DNA of 6,621 nt from Treponema sp. UBA3649 (GCA_002373325.1 DFKI01000006.1:1007-7627), one strand, 5' to 3'. Counted from the stretch's first letter, positions 1 to 6,464 are shown. Translations and numbers: made by a program. The notes: a model not told the origin generated them from the sequence alone.

Positions 1-579
1 GATTTGATGAACAACAATGTTGATGATGAAAAACTGGATCGTGCAAAGGCCAGAATGCAGGCTCTGCTTGATACATCTGTCAGTTCAGAAAAACCGGAAG
101 ATACCAGCGATCCGAACGGTAAAAAATCATCTAACTATCTTATTCACGAATTCAAAGTCATAGATCTTTCTAAAGTTGATGTAGAAGAACTTAGAAAAGA
201 AATTCACAAAGCTCAATACAAGGCAATTGAAATTGATAACATGAAAGAGTTCATTCAAAAGATGCTGCAGATTATGATTAATAAAAACTGCGAGAGAATA
301 AAGTTCAGTGAACGCTTCAAAAATATCATTGACCAGTATAACGCCGGCGGTAGTGAAAACGAAGATTACTACGAACAACTTTTGCAGCTTATAGAAGACA
401 TGAAGCAGGAAGACAATCGTGCCGCGAAAGAAGGTCTTACCGAAGAAGAGCTTGAAATGTTTGACTTACTTGTAAAAAGTTTTGATAAATCAGCATTTGA
501 CTCAAAGATAAATCTTCTTTTTAATCATTTTGTGGATATGTCCGTGCAACATTATGGATGGTTGGGAGAAGTTGCGTAA
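1..579 (+). CDS. hsdR: Type I restriction endonuclease subunit R, C-terminal part (5' partial)
   Basis: This is the C-terminal end of an HsdR-type protein, the motor and nuclease subunit of type I restriction-modification complexes, which translocates and cuts unmodified foreign DNA. Only the helical C-terminal domain that docks HsdR onto the methylase core is visible. The recognisable stretch runs from about residue 45 to 157, counting from the TTG at 4: an IDLSKVDVEELRKEI segment, then a long helix with KAIEIDN, then FSERFKNIIDQYNAGG (residues 101-116), then EGLTEEELEMFDLL (143-156). This is the DUF3387-like tail pattern. The frame is open to the left edge (codon 1-3 is Asp), and 191 residues are far short of the usual roughly 1000, so TTG/ATG at 4/7 are probably internal codons; helicase and nuclease motifs must lie upstream. 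The last 30 residues, ending HYGWLGEVA, match my memory of the family less well. The stop lies 9 bp from the convergent transporter gene. AT content is higher than in the neighbours, as expected for a transferred restriction locus. Confidence 0.85.
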   Translation, partial: DLMNNNVDDEKLDRAKARMQALLDTSVSSEKPEDTSDPNGKKSSNYLIHEFKVIDLSKVDVEELRKEIHKAQYKAIEIDNMKEFIQKMLQIMINKNCERIKFSERFKNIIDQYNAGGSENEDYYEQLLQLIEDMKQEDNRAAKEGLTEEELEMFDLLVKSFDKSAFDSKINLLFNHFVDMSVQHYGWLGEVA

Positions 580-588
580 AATGGTATC

Positions 589-1464
589 CTAGCGATTTCG
601 CCCATTGTAAATAAAAACCAGCACTGCAATTCCAATGATGATTGCATATCCTGCAAGGCTCCACAAATCCGGGATCTGACGGAAAGCGATGAAGCCAAGG
701 ATTGCGCTGAAAATCACCATGAAGTATTCGTAGATACTCACCTTGGATGCGGGAGCGTTGAAGTATGCCCCGGTGATTCCGAACTGACCTCCGCTTGCAG
801 AAAGTCCCGCCCCCAAAAGCAAAAGAACCTGCTTTAAAGACATGGGTGTCCAAAACACGAGCATAAACGGAAGACAAATCAAGCAAGAAAACACGGAGAA
901 AAATAAAATGATGATGCTCCCATGCACCTTATATTTGTGACACTTCCTGATAAACGAATATGCAAATCCGGCACCTGCCCCACCCGCAAATCCGGCAAGC
1001 CCTGGCAAAATTTTCGTAAAGTCGAACGTCGGTTTGATTACAAGAAGAGCACCGCCAAACGCACCTATGAGCGAAAGCACGGAAATCAGAGCAGGTTTTT
1101 CACCGAGGAAAAGAAAACTTCCGAGCACGGAAAAAAACGGAGACATCTTGTTGAGCATGGAAGCGTCCGAAATGGGGATGTGGTCAAGGGCATAAAAGTT
1201 CCCGAAGATTCCAACAGTACCGCAAGCCGCACGCAGAAAAATAAATTTCCACGCAGGCTTTTCTACTTTCATCACCTCAGGATTTTTTCTCCACTCCTTG
1301 AACGCAATCACGAAAGCAAAGATTGCCGCAATCAAATTTCTGAAAAATGCTTTTTGAAAAAATGGCAGGTCCCCGGATGCATGAACAAACATTCCCATCA
1401 TCGCAAAACAAAATGATGAGAATATCGCAAAAAAGATGGCCCTCACAAGATTGTTTTTTTTCAT
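589..1464 (-). CDS. EamA/DMT-family transporter (10 TM)
   Basis: An inner-membrane permease of the drug/metabolite transporter superfamily. At 291 aa it has the usual length and the two-repeat EamA build (about residues 8-145 and 155-287), predicted as ten membrane helices with no signal peptide. First-repeat hallmarks are FFRNLIAA (40-47), LRAACGTVGIFGNFYAL (77-93) followed by IPISDASMLNKMSPFF (96-111), FLGEKP (119-124) and GALLVIKP (138-145). The second repeat has GQFGITGAYFNAPASKVS (226-243), but FRQIPD (261-266) replaces the usual glycine-glutamate loop. Substrate cannot be told from sequence; relatives export or import amino acids, nucleotides, sugars or S-adenosylmethionine. It is the last gene of the minus-strand unit, starting 6 bp after the upstream stop. 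The only Shine-Dalgarno-like bases (AGG, plus-strand 1470-1472) overlap that TAG stop, five bases from the ATG, which suggests translational coupling. Confidence 0.9.
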   Translation of the reverse strand: MKKNNLVRAIFFAIFSSFCFAMMGMFVHASGDLPFFQKAFFRNLIAAIFAFVIAFKEWRKNPEVMKVEKPAWKFIFLRAACGTVGIFGNFYALDHIPISDASMLNKMSPFFSVLGSFLFLGEKPALISVLSLIGAFGGALLVIKPTFDFTKILPGLAGFAGGAGAGFAYSFIRKCHKYKVHGSIIILFFSVFSCLICLPFMLVFWTPMSLKQVLLLLGAGLSASGGQFGITGAYFNAPASKVSIYEYFMVIFSAILGFIAFRQIPDLWSLAGYAIIIGIAVLVFIYNGRNR

Positions 1465-1470
1465 ATCAAC

Positions 1471-3144
1471 CTACCCGCGGAGCAACTTCACCTTCGCCTG
1501 CTTTTGAAAAAATGCAACGCCGTAGCAAAGAATCTGCGTGTAGCCGTAAAGTCCCTTGGCGTATAGCTTCAAATCAATCTGCCGCAGAGCCTCGTCGCAA
1601 TTCCTGTCCATGTCCTCTTCGCTCTTTGATTTTTTTGCCTCAATGATGATTGCGCGCCGGTTGTCCTCATCTTTCAAAATTATGTCCGGTCTGCCGAGCC
1701 CATTTTCTTTGTTAGACTCAACCTCATATCCGATTCCAGTGAATGTCCCCGCAAGAAAAGCATGGTAATAATCTTCGTGATAGTCATTGTAGCTGATTGT
1801 CTTCCAGAGCAAATCTGAAAGCATTTTTCCGGCACCGACAGAATCAGCACTCCAGAACGCATCCATCATGGACATCTGTTTGCTTCGGTCTATCGTCTCC
1901 TTAAACAAATTGACCACGGTATCCTCAAAAATAGACGCAATCTCCTTGTTTGGAATTTTTAGCGACACGTTTTCCCCATCATCGTCAGGATTGGATTTTG
2001 TGATATATCCCGTCATCAAAAGGACACTCCAAAGATTAGACTCCGATGAATGCAGCGTGTCGTAAGTGAGCGAGTCAGTAATCGTCTGTTCGATGGTTCC
2101 GCCGTTCATCAGAATCTCGAACTTGCCCTTCACTTTGAACTCGGTTCTCTTCACAAAACTCATGAGGATTCCGTTATGGCTCGTGTTCTTCCAATAATTC
2201 TTGGGTTTTGATTTTCGGTCATATTTTAAATCTGAAATATAATTGATTACATCCCAAGGACAATAAACATGATCATGTCCAAAAACATATCCGTCATACC
2301 ACGCCTTGATTACAGGAGCCGCATCCGACAGATCCGCCTTTAAAAGCATGGTCTCCACATCACTCTCGGAAAAACCAAAGTAGGTGCTGTACTTTTTGTC
2401 TATCACAGAATACGACGCGAAATTTTTCGTCCCGGTAAAAATGCTCTCCTTCGAAATCCTCAGACATCCTGTTATGACCGCGAATTCCAAAAACTCGTTG
2501 TCCTTGAGCGCGGTGCTCATGATTCCCCGGATTACGTCAAGCATCTGAGAATAAAAATTGTTTCCGCCAGAATCCCTTTCGCTCGCCTTCGCAATCGGAA
2601 CATCGTACTCGTCTATCAGGAGGATTACTTTTTTGCCATACACGGAATACATCATGCGGCAGAGAATCTTGAGGGAGTTTTTTACCACAGCCGCATCAGA
2701 TTTCTTGGACTTCAGATTGAAAAAATTCTTCTCGTCATCCTCATCGAAAAACTTGCCTTTGAAAACCGGGTCCAGGCCAATGCAGAGCTCGGACAGATTC
2801 AATTTGAGCATCGCATACGCGCTCTCGAAGTCCAGCCCCTCCACATCCTTGAAAGATAGAAAAATCACCGGGTACTGATTCATCCACTTGCGGCACAAAT
2901 CCTCATGCCTCGTAATGGCAAGTCCCTCGAACAAATCCCTGCTGTCCTTCCTGACGCTGAAAAAATTCTCAAGCATACTCATCATCAGAGTCTTTCCGAA
3001 GCGACGGGGACGCGTAAAAAGGGAGACCTTGTTGTGGTTTTCATTCACGAGCTCATTGATGATTTCCGTTTTGTCAACATAGTAGTCGCCATGTTTTCGC
3101 AAGTCAGCAAAATCAGACTCCCCTATCGCCAGTCTAAAAGCCAT
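1471..3144 (-). CDS. AAA-ATPase-like protein with C-terminal PD-(D/E)XK nuclease domain (DUF1703 type)
   Basis: A 557-aa, full-length member of a large, poorly characterised bacterial family pairing an N-terminal AAA-ATPase-like domain (PF09820 type) with a C-terminal PD-(D/E)XK nuclease-like domain (PF08011 type). Visible in order: the family entry motif FADLRKHGDYYVDKT (12-26); Walker A RPRRFGKT (45-52); Walker B VILLIDEYD (173-181); the sensor-like ITGCLRISKESIF (224-236); FGFSESDV (256-263); WYDGYVFG (282-289); CPWDVINYI (295-303); LLMTGYIT (375-382); YYHAFLAGTF (459-468); then the nuclease core with GRPDIIL (484-490, Asp487) and IIIEAKK (499-505, Glu502 and Lys504). Every expected catalytic position I can check is present, so it looks functional rather than decayed. 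The biological role is unknown; proposals for such proteins include mobile-element, defence and DNA-processing functions. It lies 16 bp after the MFS gene and 6 bp before the EamA gene, preceded by a consensus AGGAGG. Confidence 0.92.
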   Translation of the reverse strand: MAFRLAIGESDFADLRKHGDYYVDKTEIINELVNENHNKVSLFTRPRRFGKTLMMSMLENFFSVRKDSRDLFEGLAITRHEDLCRKWMNQYPVIFLSFKDVEGLDFESAYAMLKLNLSELCIGLDPVFKGKFFDEDDEKNFFNLKSKKSDAAVVKNSLKILCRMMYSVYGKKVILLIDEYDVPIAKASERDSGGNNFYSQMLDVIRGIMSTALKDNEFLEFAVITGCLRISKESIFTGTKNFASYSVIDKKYSTYFGFSESDVETMLLKADLSDAAPVIKAWYDGYVFGHDHVYCPWDVINYISDLKYDRKSKPKNYWKNTSHNGILMSFVKRTEFKVKGKFEILMNGGTIEQTITDSLTYDTLHSSESNLWSVLLMTGYITKSNPDDDGENVSLKIPNKEIASIFEDTVVNLFKETIDRSKQMSMMDAFWSADSVGAGKMLSDLLWKTISYNDYHEDYYHAFLAGTFTGIGYEVESNKENGLGRPDIILKDEDNRRAIIIEAKKSKSEEDMDRNCDEALRQIDLKLYAKGLYGYTQILCYGVAFFQKQAKVKLLRG

Positions 3145-3151
3145 GTGTGAG

Positions 3152-3157
3152 CCTCCT
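3152..3157 (-). promoter_or_regulatory. Consensus Shine-Dalgarno of the AAA/PD-(D/E)XK gene
   Basis: Reading the minus strand, AAAAGGAGG is followed by seven bases and then the ATG at 3144. This full six-base AGGAGG fixes the start codon. It is the strongest ribosome-binding site in the window, clearly better than those of the two transporter genes in the same unit, so this middle gene may be translated most efficiently. Confidence 0.85.
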
Positions 3158-3160
3158 TTT

Positions 3161-4480
3161 TTATTCAGCCTTATTTTCCTCCTTTTTCATTGGACGAACC
3201 AAAAAGAGGGACAGGCACATCGCGACCGCATACAAAATCGTTGTCACAATCAGCACGTTCTGATATCCGGCAGGATTCGCCTTTACTCCAGCGACATCAA
3301 CAAAATTTCCTGTGTGGTTTACAATGAATGAGGCGAGCTGATTTCCCGAAAGACCTGCGAAAGCCCATGCGGAAAGAGTGATTCCGTGGATGGCAGAAAT
3401 ATTTCCCATGCCGTAGTGATCGGAAAGGAGTGTCGGTACGTTTGAAAATCCTCCTCCATAGCCCGCGTTCACGACGAAGATGAGCAAAAGAACGAACAGA
3501 GTCAGAATCATGTTTCCGGCGCCTCTTGCGATTCCACCTGTCAAAAGGACAATCAGAGTAAAACCGATGGAAAGTGCGAAGATTATTTTGTAGATTGTGT
3601 TGCGGTCCCTAAGCTGATCTGCACAAGCGGAAAATCCAAGGCGGCCACCTGCGTTAAAGAGAGCGGAAATCGTCGAGATGTAACCAGCGATTGTCCCGAG
3701 TCCCAGGCACTTCACAATCATCTTTTCCTGGGAGATAATGGCAAGTCCGCAAGTGATGTTGATATAGAACATGAGCCATATTCCGATGTATGAGCTGATC
3801 GGCTCAACTTTAAGCGAAGAAATGATTCCGTTTTCCTTTGTCTTTACCTGTGGCTCAACCCAGCCCTCTGGTTTTGCGAGCATAAAATGACCCGCCATCA
3901 TCATCACAAAATAAACCGCCGCAAGGATATAGAACATTTTGTATATTCCCGTCACGCCCATCTTGTCAAGCATTCCCTGCATGATTGGAGAAGCAATCGC
4001 TTTGGCAGCACCAAAACCAGCGACGGCAAGACCTGTAGCAAGTCCCTTTTTGTCCTTGAACCAAAGCATGAGAGTCTTTACCGGCGAAAGATATCCGGTT
4101 CCAAGACCGATGCCCATTACAAATCCATAGCTCACGTAAATGCCGATCAAAGAAAGGACGCTGGGTTTTCCCGCCTGCAAGCATTTTCCTCCGTACCAGA
4201 TGAAAAAACCTGTTCCCGCCATTCCAAGAGCAAATGTGACCGAAGCAATCAACGATGATTTATGGATGTTTTTTTCAACAAGTCCGCCCAAAAAAGCCGC
4301 CGACATGCCAAGGAAGAAAATCGCAAAGCTGAACGCCCACTCGACCGCACCCTTTGAAAATCCGATGTAGTTCGCAACTTCCTGGCTGAACATCGACCAA
4401 CAGTATACAGTTCCAATGCTGCAATGAAGGAGAAGTGCCGGAATCGCACCGCGTATCCATTTGTTCTGAATGTTTTTCAT
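3161..4480 (-). CDS. MFS transporter, oxalate/formate antiporter (OFA) family
   Basis: A 439-aa major facilitator of the OFA (OxlT/YhjX-like) branch, predicted with 12 membrane helices (roughly 11-31, 45-66, 74-95, 107-131, 148-168, 181-201, 228-250, 262-283, 296-316, 322-345, 361-386, 406-428). Family marks are SIGTVYCWSMFSQ in helix 1 (21-33), the GTGYLSPVKTLMLWFKDKKG stretch (127-146) ending in the OFA-type WF-D-K-G loop before helix 5, and GGRLGFSACADQLRDRN (278-294) at the loop between helices 8 and 9. OFA proteins exchange small mono- or dicarboxylates such as oxalate and formate. In OxlT an arginine in helix 8 and a lysine in helix 11 bind oxalate; here Arg280 may serve as the first, but helix 11 (361-386) has no lysine. 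Oxalate is therefore doubtful and the substrate is left open. It is the promoter-proximal gene of the minus-strand unit; ATG at 4480 is preceded by GAGGT ten bases away. Confidence 0.9.
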   Translation of the reverse strand: MKNIQNKWIRGAIPALLLHCSIGTVYCWSMFSQEVANYIGFSKGAVEWAFSFAIFFLGMSAAFLGGLVEKNIHKSSLIASVTFALGMAGTGFFIWYGGKCLQAGKPSVLSLIGIYVSYGFVMGIGLGTGYLSPVKTLMLWFKDKKGLATGLAVAGFGAAKAIASPIMQGMLDKMGVTGIYKMFYILAAVYFVMMMAGHFMLAKPEGWVEPQVKTKENGIISSLKVEPISSYIGIWLMFYINITCGLAIISQEKMIVKCLGLGTIAGYISTISALFNAGGRLGFSACADQLRDRNTIYKIIFALSIGFTLIVLLTGGIARGAGNMILTLFVLLLIFVVNAGYGGGFSNVPTLLSDHYGMGNISAIHGITLSAWAFAGLSGNQLASFIVNHTGNFVDVAGVKANPAGYQNVLIVTTILYAVAMCLSLFLVRPMKKEENKAE

Positions 4481-4490
4481 GATTATAAAG

Positions 4491-4495
4491 ACCTC
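4491..4495 (-). promoter_or_regulatory. Shine-Dalgarno of the MFS gene
   Basis: On the minus strand GAGGT lies ten bases before the ATG at 4480. It supports that ATG as the start; the protein then begins a short basic stretch (MKNIQNKWIR) before helix 1, as is normal for the family. Confidence 0.65.
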
Positions 4496-4515
4496 ATTAT
4501 AATATATCGGAAGAG

Positions 4516-4544
4516 ATTATAGCATTTTTTCCAAAGAATGAACA
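4516..4544 (-). promoter_or_regulatory. Candidate sigma-70-type promoter of the MFS-AAA-EamA unit
   Basis: On the minus strand a perfect TATAAT (plus-strand 4516-4521) lies 35 bases before the MFS start codon, predicting a leader of about 25-30 bases that contains the GAGGT ribosome-binding site. Seventeen bases further upstream is TGTTCA (4539-4544), which matches TTGACA at only three of six positions, so the -35 is weak. Two more TATAAT hexamers, at 4496-4501 and 4482-4487, sit too close to the ATG to serve comfortably. A direct repeat of AACATA (plus-strand 4541-4546 and 4551-4556, ten bases apart) overlaps the weak -35 and could be an activator site. Confidence 0.5.
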
Positions 4545-4595
4545 TAGGTTAACATAAGATTGTAGATGCAAAGTGTAAAATACCACTGAATTATG

Positions 4596-4666
4596 TGTCA
4601 TTGCCGTGCACCGACACGGCAATCTCTTTTCCACAAGGGATTGTCGGATCGAGTCCGACAATGACA
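4596..4666. repeat. 71-bp double-hairpin (inverted-unit) repeat element
   Basis: The element begins TGTCATTG (4596-4603) and ends CAATGACA (4659-4666), a perfect 8-bp terminal inverted repeat. Inside are two perfect 9-bp hairpins: ATTGCCGTG/CACGGCAAT (4600-4608 with 4615-4623, loop six) and ATTGTCGGA/TCCGACAAT (4640-4648 with 4654-4662, loop five). The two halves are inverted copies of one roughly 30-base unit. The two stems differ at three of nine base pairs and every difference is matched on the other arm (C:G to T:A, T:A to G:C, G:C to A:T), so pairing itself appears conserved. Between the hairpins, CAATCTC (4620-4626) can pair with GGGATTG (4637-4643) with one G-T wobble, as an alternative fold. 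It resembles REP/BIME-type or small MITE-like dispersed repeats. I see no clear target-site duplication and no protein gene in it. Confidence 0.75.
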
Positions 4667-4691
4667 GTTTTTCCGAAATTAAAAAAATCAT

Positions 4692-4720
4692 TTGTCAAAC
4701 CGGCATTTATGATGTACAAT
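4692..4720 (+). promoter_or_regulatory. Near-consensus sigma-70-type promoter of the kinase gene
   Basis: TTGTCA (4692-4697, five of six against TTGACA), a 17-base spacer and TACAAT (4715-4720, five of six against TATAAT) form the best promoter in the window. Transcription would begin about seven bases after the -10, at or next to the ATG at 4728, implying an mRNA with essentially no leader. An overlapping TATGAT (4708-4713) is an alternative -10 without a matching -35 and would still leave only about eight bases of leader. Confidence 0.6.
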
Positions 4721-4727
4721 ATTAGGT

Positions 4728-6380
4728 ATGAAGAAGATTACCATTACATTCCCCGATGGCTCGACCATCCAGGTTGATGACGAAATCAGGCCGATGACAC
4801 TCCTGAACCGCCTTGGTCCGCAGGATAAAAAAATCATGGCCGTAAAAGTAAATAATGAAATTCTCCCGCTGGATTCCGTGGTGGACATAAGCTGCACGAT
4901 GGAGCCGGTTTTTGAAGCCACAAAGGACGGGGCAAGGATTTACCGTCGCTCGCTTTGTTTTTTACTCGCAACCGCAGCGCACAATCTCTTTCCGGGTGCA
5001 AGACTTCTCGTGGGACATTCGCTTGACTACGGATATTATTACACTTTGGACACTGGAAAGCCAATCTCCAAGGAACAGATTTCCCAGCTCAAGGATGAGA
5101 TGATGAAAATCGTAAAGGCCGACGAGCCGATTCTCACGGATTTCATCTCGTATCAGGAAGCATGTGCGATGTTTGAAAACCTTGGACTGATTGAGACACG
5201 CAAGCAGCTCAACTACCGGACTCCATCCCGCGTAAAAATCAACACGCTCCAGGGATTCTCCGACCTTTATTTCGGTCCCCTGGTTGGAAGCACGTCCGAG
5301 CTCGATGTCTTTGACCTCATGCCCTACCAGGAAGGATTCCTCCTCCGCTATCCCAAGCACGAGACTCCAGACCAACTCCCCGAATTCCAGGACCAGCCGA
5401 AACTCTTTGAAATCTACAAACGCTACAAGGATTGGGGAAAAAGGCTCAATGTAACATCCGCCGCAAGCCTTAACCAGCTGATTCACGAGCGCCGCGTAAA
5501 TGATTTTATCGACATCACCGAGACATTGCAGGTAAAGTGCATTGCCGACATCGCCGACCAGATTCACGAGCGGAAAACAGCAAGGGTCGTCCTGATTGCA
5601 GGTCCCTCGTCTTCTGGAAAAACCACGACGAGCAAAAAACTTGCGTTGCAGCTTCAGGCCATCGGTTATGTGCCCAAAGTAATCAGTCTGGATTCCTACT
5701 ATCTTGGACGGAGCGAGACACCGAAAGATGAGAACGGAAACTACGACTACGAGTGTCTTGAGGCTCTGGACGTAAAGCAGATTAATGAAGATTTGCTCTC
5801 GCTTTTTGACGGAAAGACAATCGACGTGCCGTGCTACGACTTCCATGAGGGAAAACGGTATTACAAGGGAGAGACCATGAGCCTGGGTCTAAACGATATC
5901 CTGATTATGGAGGGAATCCACGGACTGAACGACAAGCTCACCCCACGTGTACCGCCGGAACTCAAATTCAAGATTTATCTTTCTGCGCTCACGCAGCTGA
6001 ACCTCGACGACCACAACCGAATCGCCACGAGCGACAACCGCCTTATCCGAAGAATCGTAAGGGACGCACAGTTCAGGGGAAAGAGCGCGGCAGGTACAAT
6101 CGCCATGTGGGATTCCGTACAAAAAGGTGAGAGGCTCCACATCTTCCCGTTCCAAAACAATGCCGATGCCATGCTGAACACTGCCCTTGACTACGAGCTT
6201 TCTGTTCTCAAAGTCTATGCGGCTCCACTTTTGCGTTGCGTCACGCCGATGGAAAAGGAATATGGGGAGGCATGCCGTCTTTTGACTTTCCTTGACAACT
6301 TCAGCACCATCCCGGCCACCGCGGTTCCAAGTCAGTCAATCATCCGAGAGTTCATCGGAGGCTCTGCGTTCCACTACTAG
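4728..6380 (+). CDS. Uridine (nucleoside) kinase with TGS/ThrRS-like N-terminal region
   Basis: A cytoplasmic P-loop kinase of the uridine kinase/phosphoribulokinase class, expected to make UMP or CMP from the nucleoside with ATP or GTP in pyrimidine salvage. It has the 550-aa fused form known in spirochaetes, Thermotoga and Firmicutes, not the short Udk form. Residues 1-60 are TGS-like (MKKITITFPDGSTIQVD start). Residues about 70-200 resemble the second additional domain of threonyl-tRNA synthetase (LLATAAHNLFPGARL, 79-93; DLYFGPLVGSTSELDVF, 179-195), but the positions of the HxxxH and CxxxH metal ligands hold Arg74, Phe78, Tyr181 and Leu185, so editing chemistry is absent. The kinase occupies about 285-505: Walker A GPSSSGKT (292-299), LDSYY (321-325), YDFHEGKRYYKG (370-381), ILIMEGIHGLND (391-402), RLIRRIVRDAQFRGKSAAGT (438-457), HIFPFQNNADAMLN (471-484). 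The start is fixed by the TGS motif; AGG at 4724-4726 is too close to serve as a ribosome-binding site. The gene stands alone and is more GC-rich than hsdR. Confidence 0.92.
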   Translation: MKKITITFPDGSTIQVDDEIRPMTLLNRLGPQDKKIMAVKVNNEILPLDSVVDISCTMEPVFEATKDGARIYRRSLCFLLATAAHNLFPGARLLVGHSLDYGYYYTLDTGKPISKEQISQLKDEMMKIVKADEPILTDFISYQEACAMFENLGLIETRKQLNYRTPSRVKINTLQGFSDLYFGPLVGSTSELDVFDLMPYQEGFLLRYPKHETPDQLPEFQDQPKLFEIYKRYKDWGKRLNVTSAASLNQLIHERRVNDFIDITETLQVKCIADIADQIHERKTARVVLIAGPSSSGKTTTSKKLALQLQAIGYVPKVISLDSYYLGRSETPKDENGNYDYECLEALDVKQINEDLLSLFDGKTIDVPCYDFHEGKRYYKGETMSLGLNDILIMEGIHGLNDKLTPRVPPELKFKIYLSALTQLNLDDHNRIATSDNRLIRRIVRDAQFRGKSAAGTIAMWDSVQKGERLHIFPFQNNADAMLNTALDYELSVLKVYAAPLLRCVTPMEKEYGEACRLLTFLDNFSTIPATAVPSQSIIREFIGGSAFHY

Positions 6381-6389
6381 GGTAAAAGG

Positions 6390-6464
6390 TGTCATTACAT
6401 GGCTCAACATTCAGTGTCATTGTCGGGCTCGATGTTCTGTGCCATGCAGGGCTTGATGTTAGGG
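6390..6464 (+). repeat. Three degenerate tandem 25-base copies of the TGTCATTG unit
   Basis: Starting ten bases after the kinase stop, three head-to-tail units begin at 6390, 6415 and 6440. Unit 2 starts TGTCATTGTCGGGCTCGAT, which matches the minus strand of 4648-4666 at 18 of 19 bases. Units 1 and 2 agree at 17 of 25 positions; unit 3 (TGCCATGCAGGGCTTGATG) aligns with unit 2 after one deletion at about 18 of 25. All point the same way and have lost the complementary arms, so they do not form the hairpins of the upstream element. A less certain fourth copy may begin at 6470 (TGACATTATCCGG). Confidence 0.55.

Noticed and set aside
4..579. A complete 191-aa gene starting at TTG 4 or ATG 7
   Set aside because: The frame is open to the left edge and the content is the C-terminal domain of HsdR, so a partial gene explains it better; no ribosome-binding site can be seen.
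922..1416. 164-aa open frame on the plus strand
   Set aside because: It is antisense to the EamA gene; the translation is Lys/Arg/His-rich and low in sense, typical of a shadow of a membrane protein gene.
4640..4672. Intrinsic terminator (hairpin 4640-4662 followed by GTTTTT)
   Set aside because: The T-run is short and offset by five bases, and no gene reads into it from the left on the plus strand because the flanking genes diverge; the hairpin is better explained as half of the double-hairpin repeat.
4962..5846. 294-aa open frame on the minus strand
   Set aside because: It lies wholly antisense to the kinase gene, whose motifs are clear through this stretch; its translation shows no recognisable domain and no spaced ribosome-binding site.
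6390..6464. CRISPR array
   Set aside because: The units are contiguous with no spacers, diverge by about 30% from each other, and no cas gene is present.
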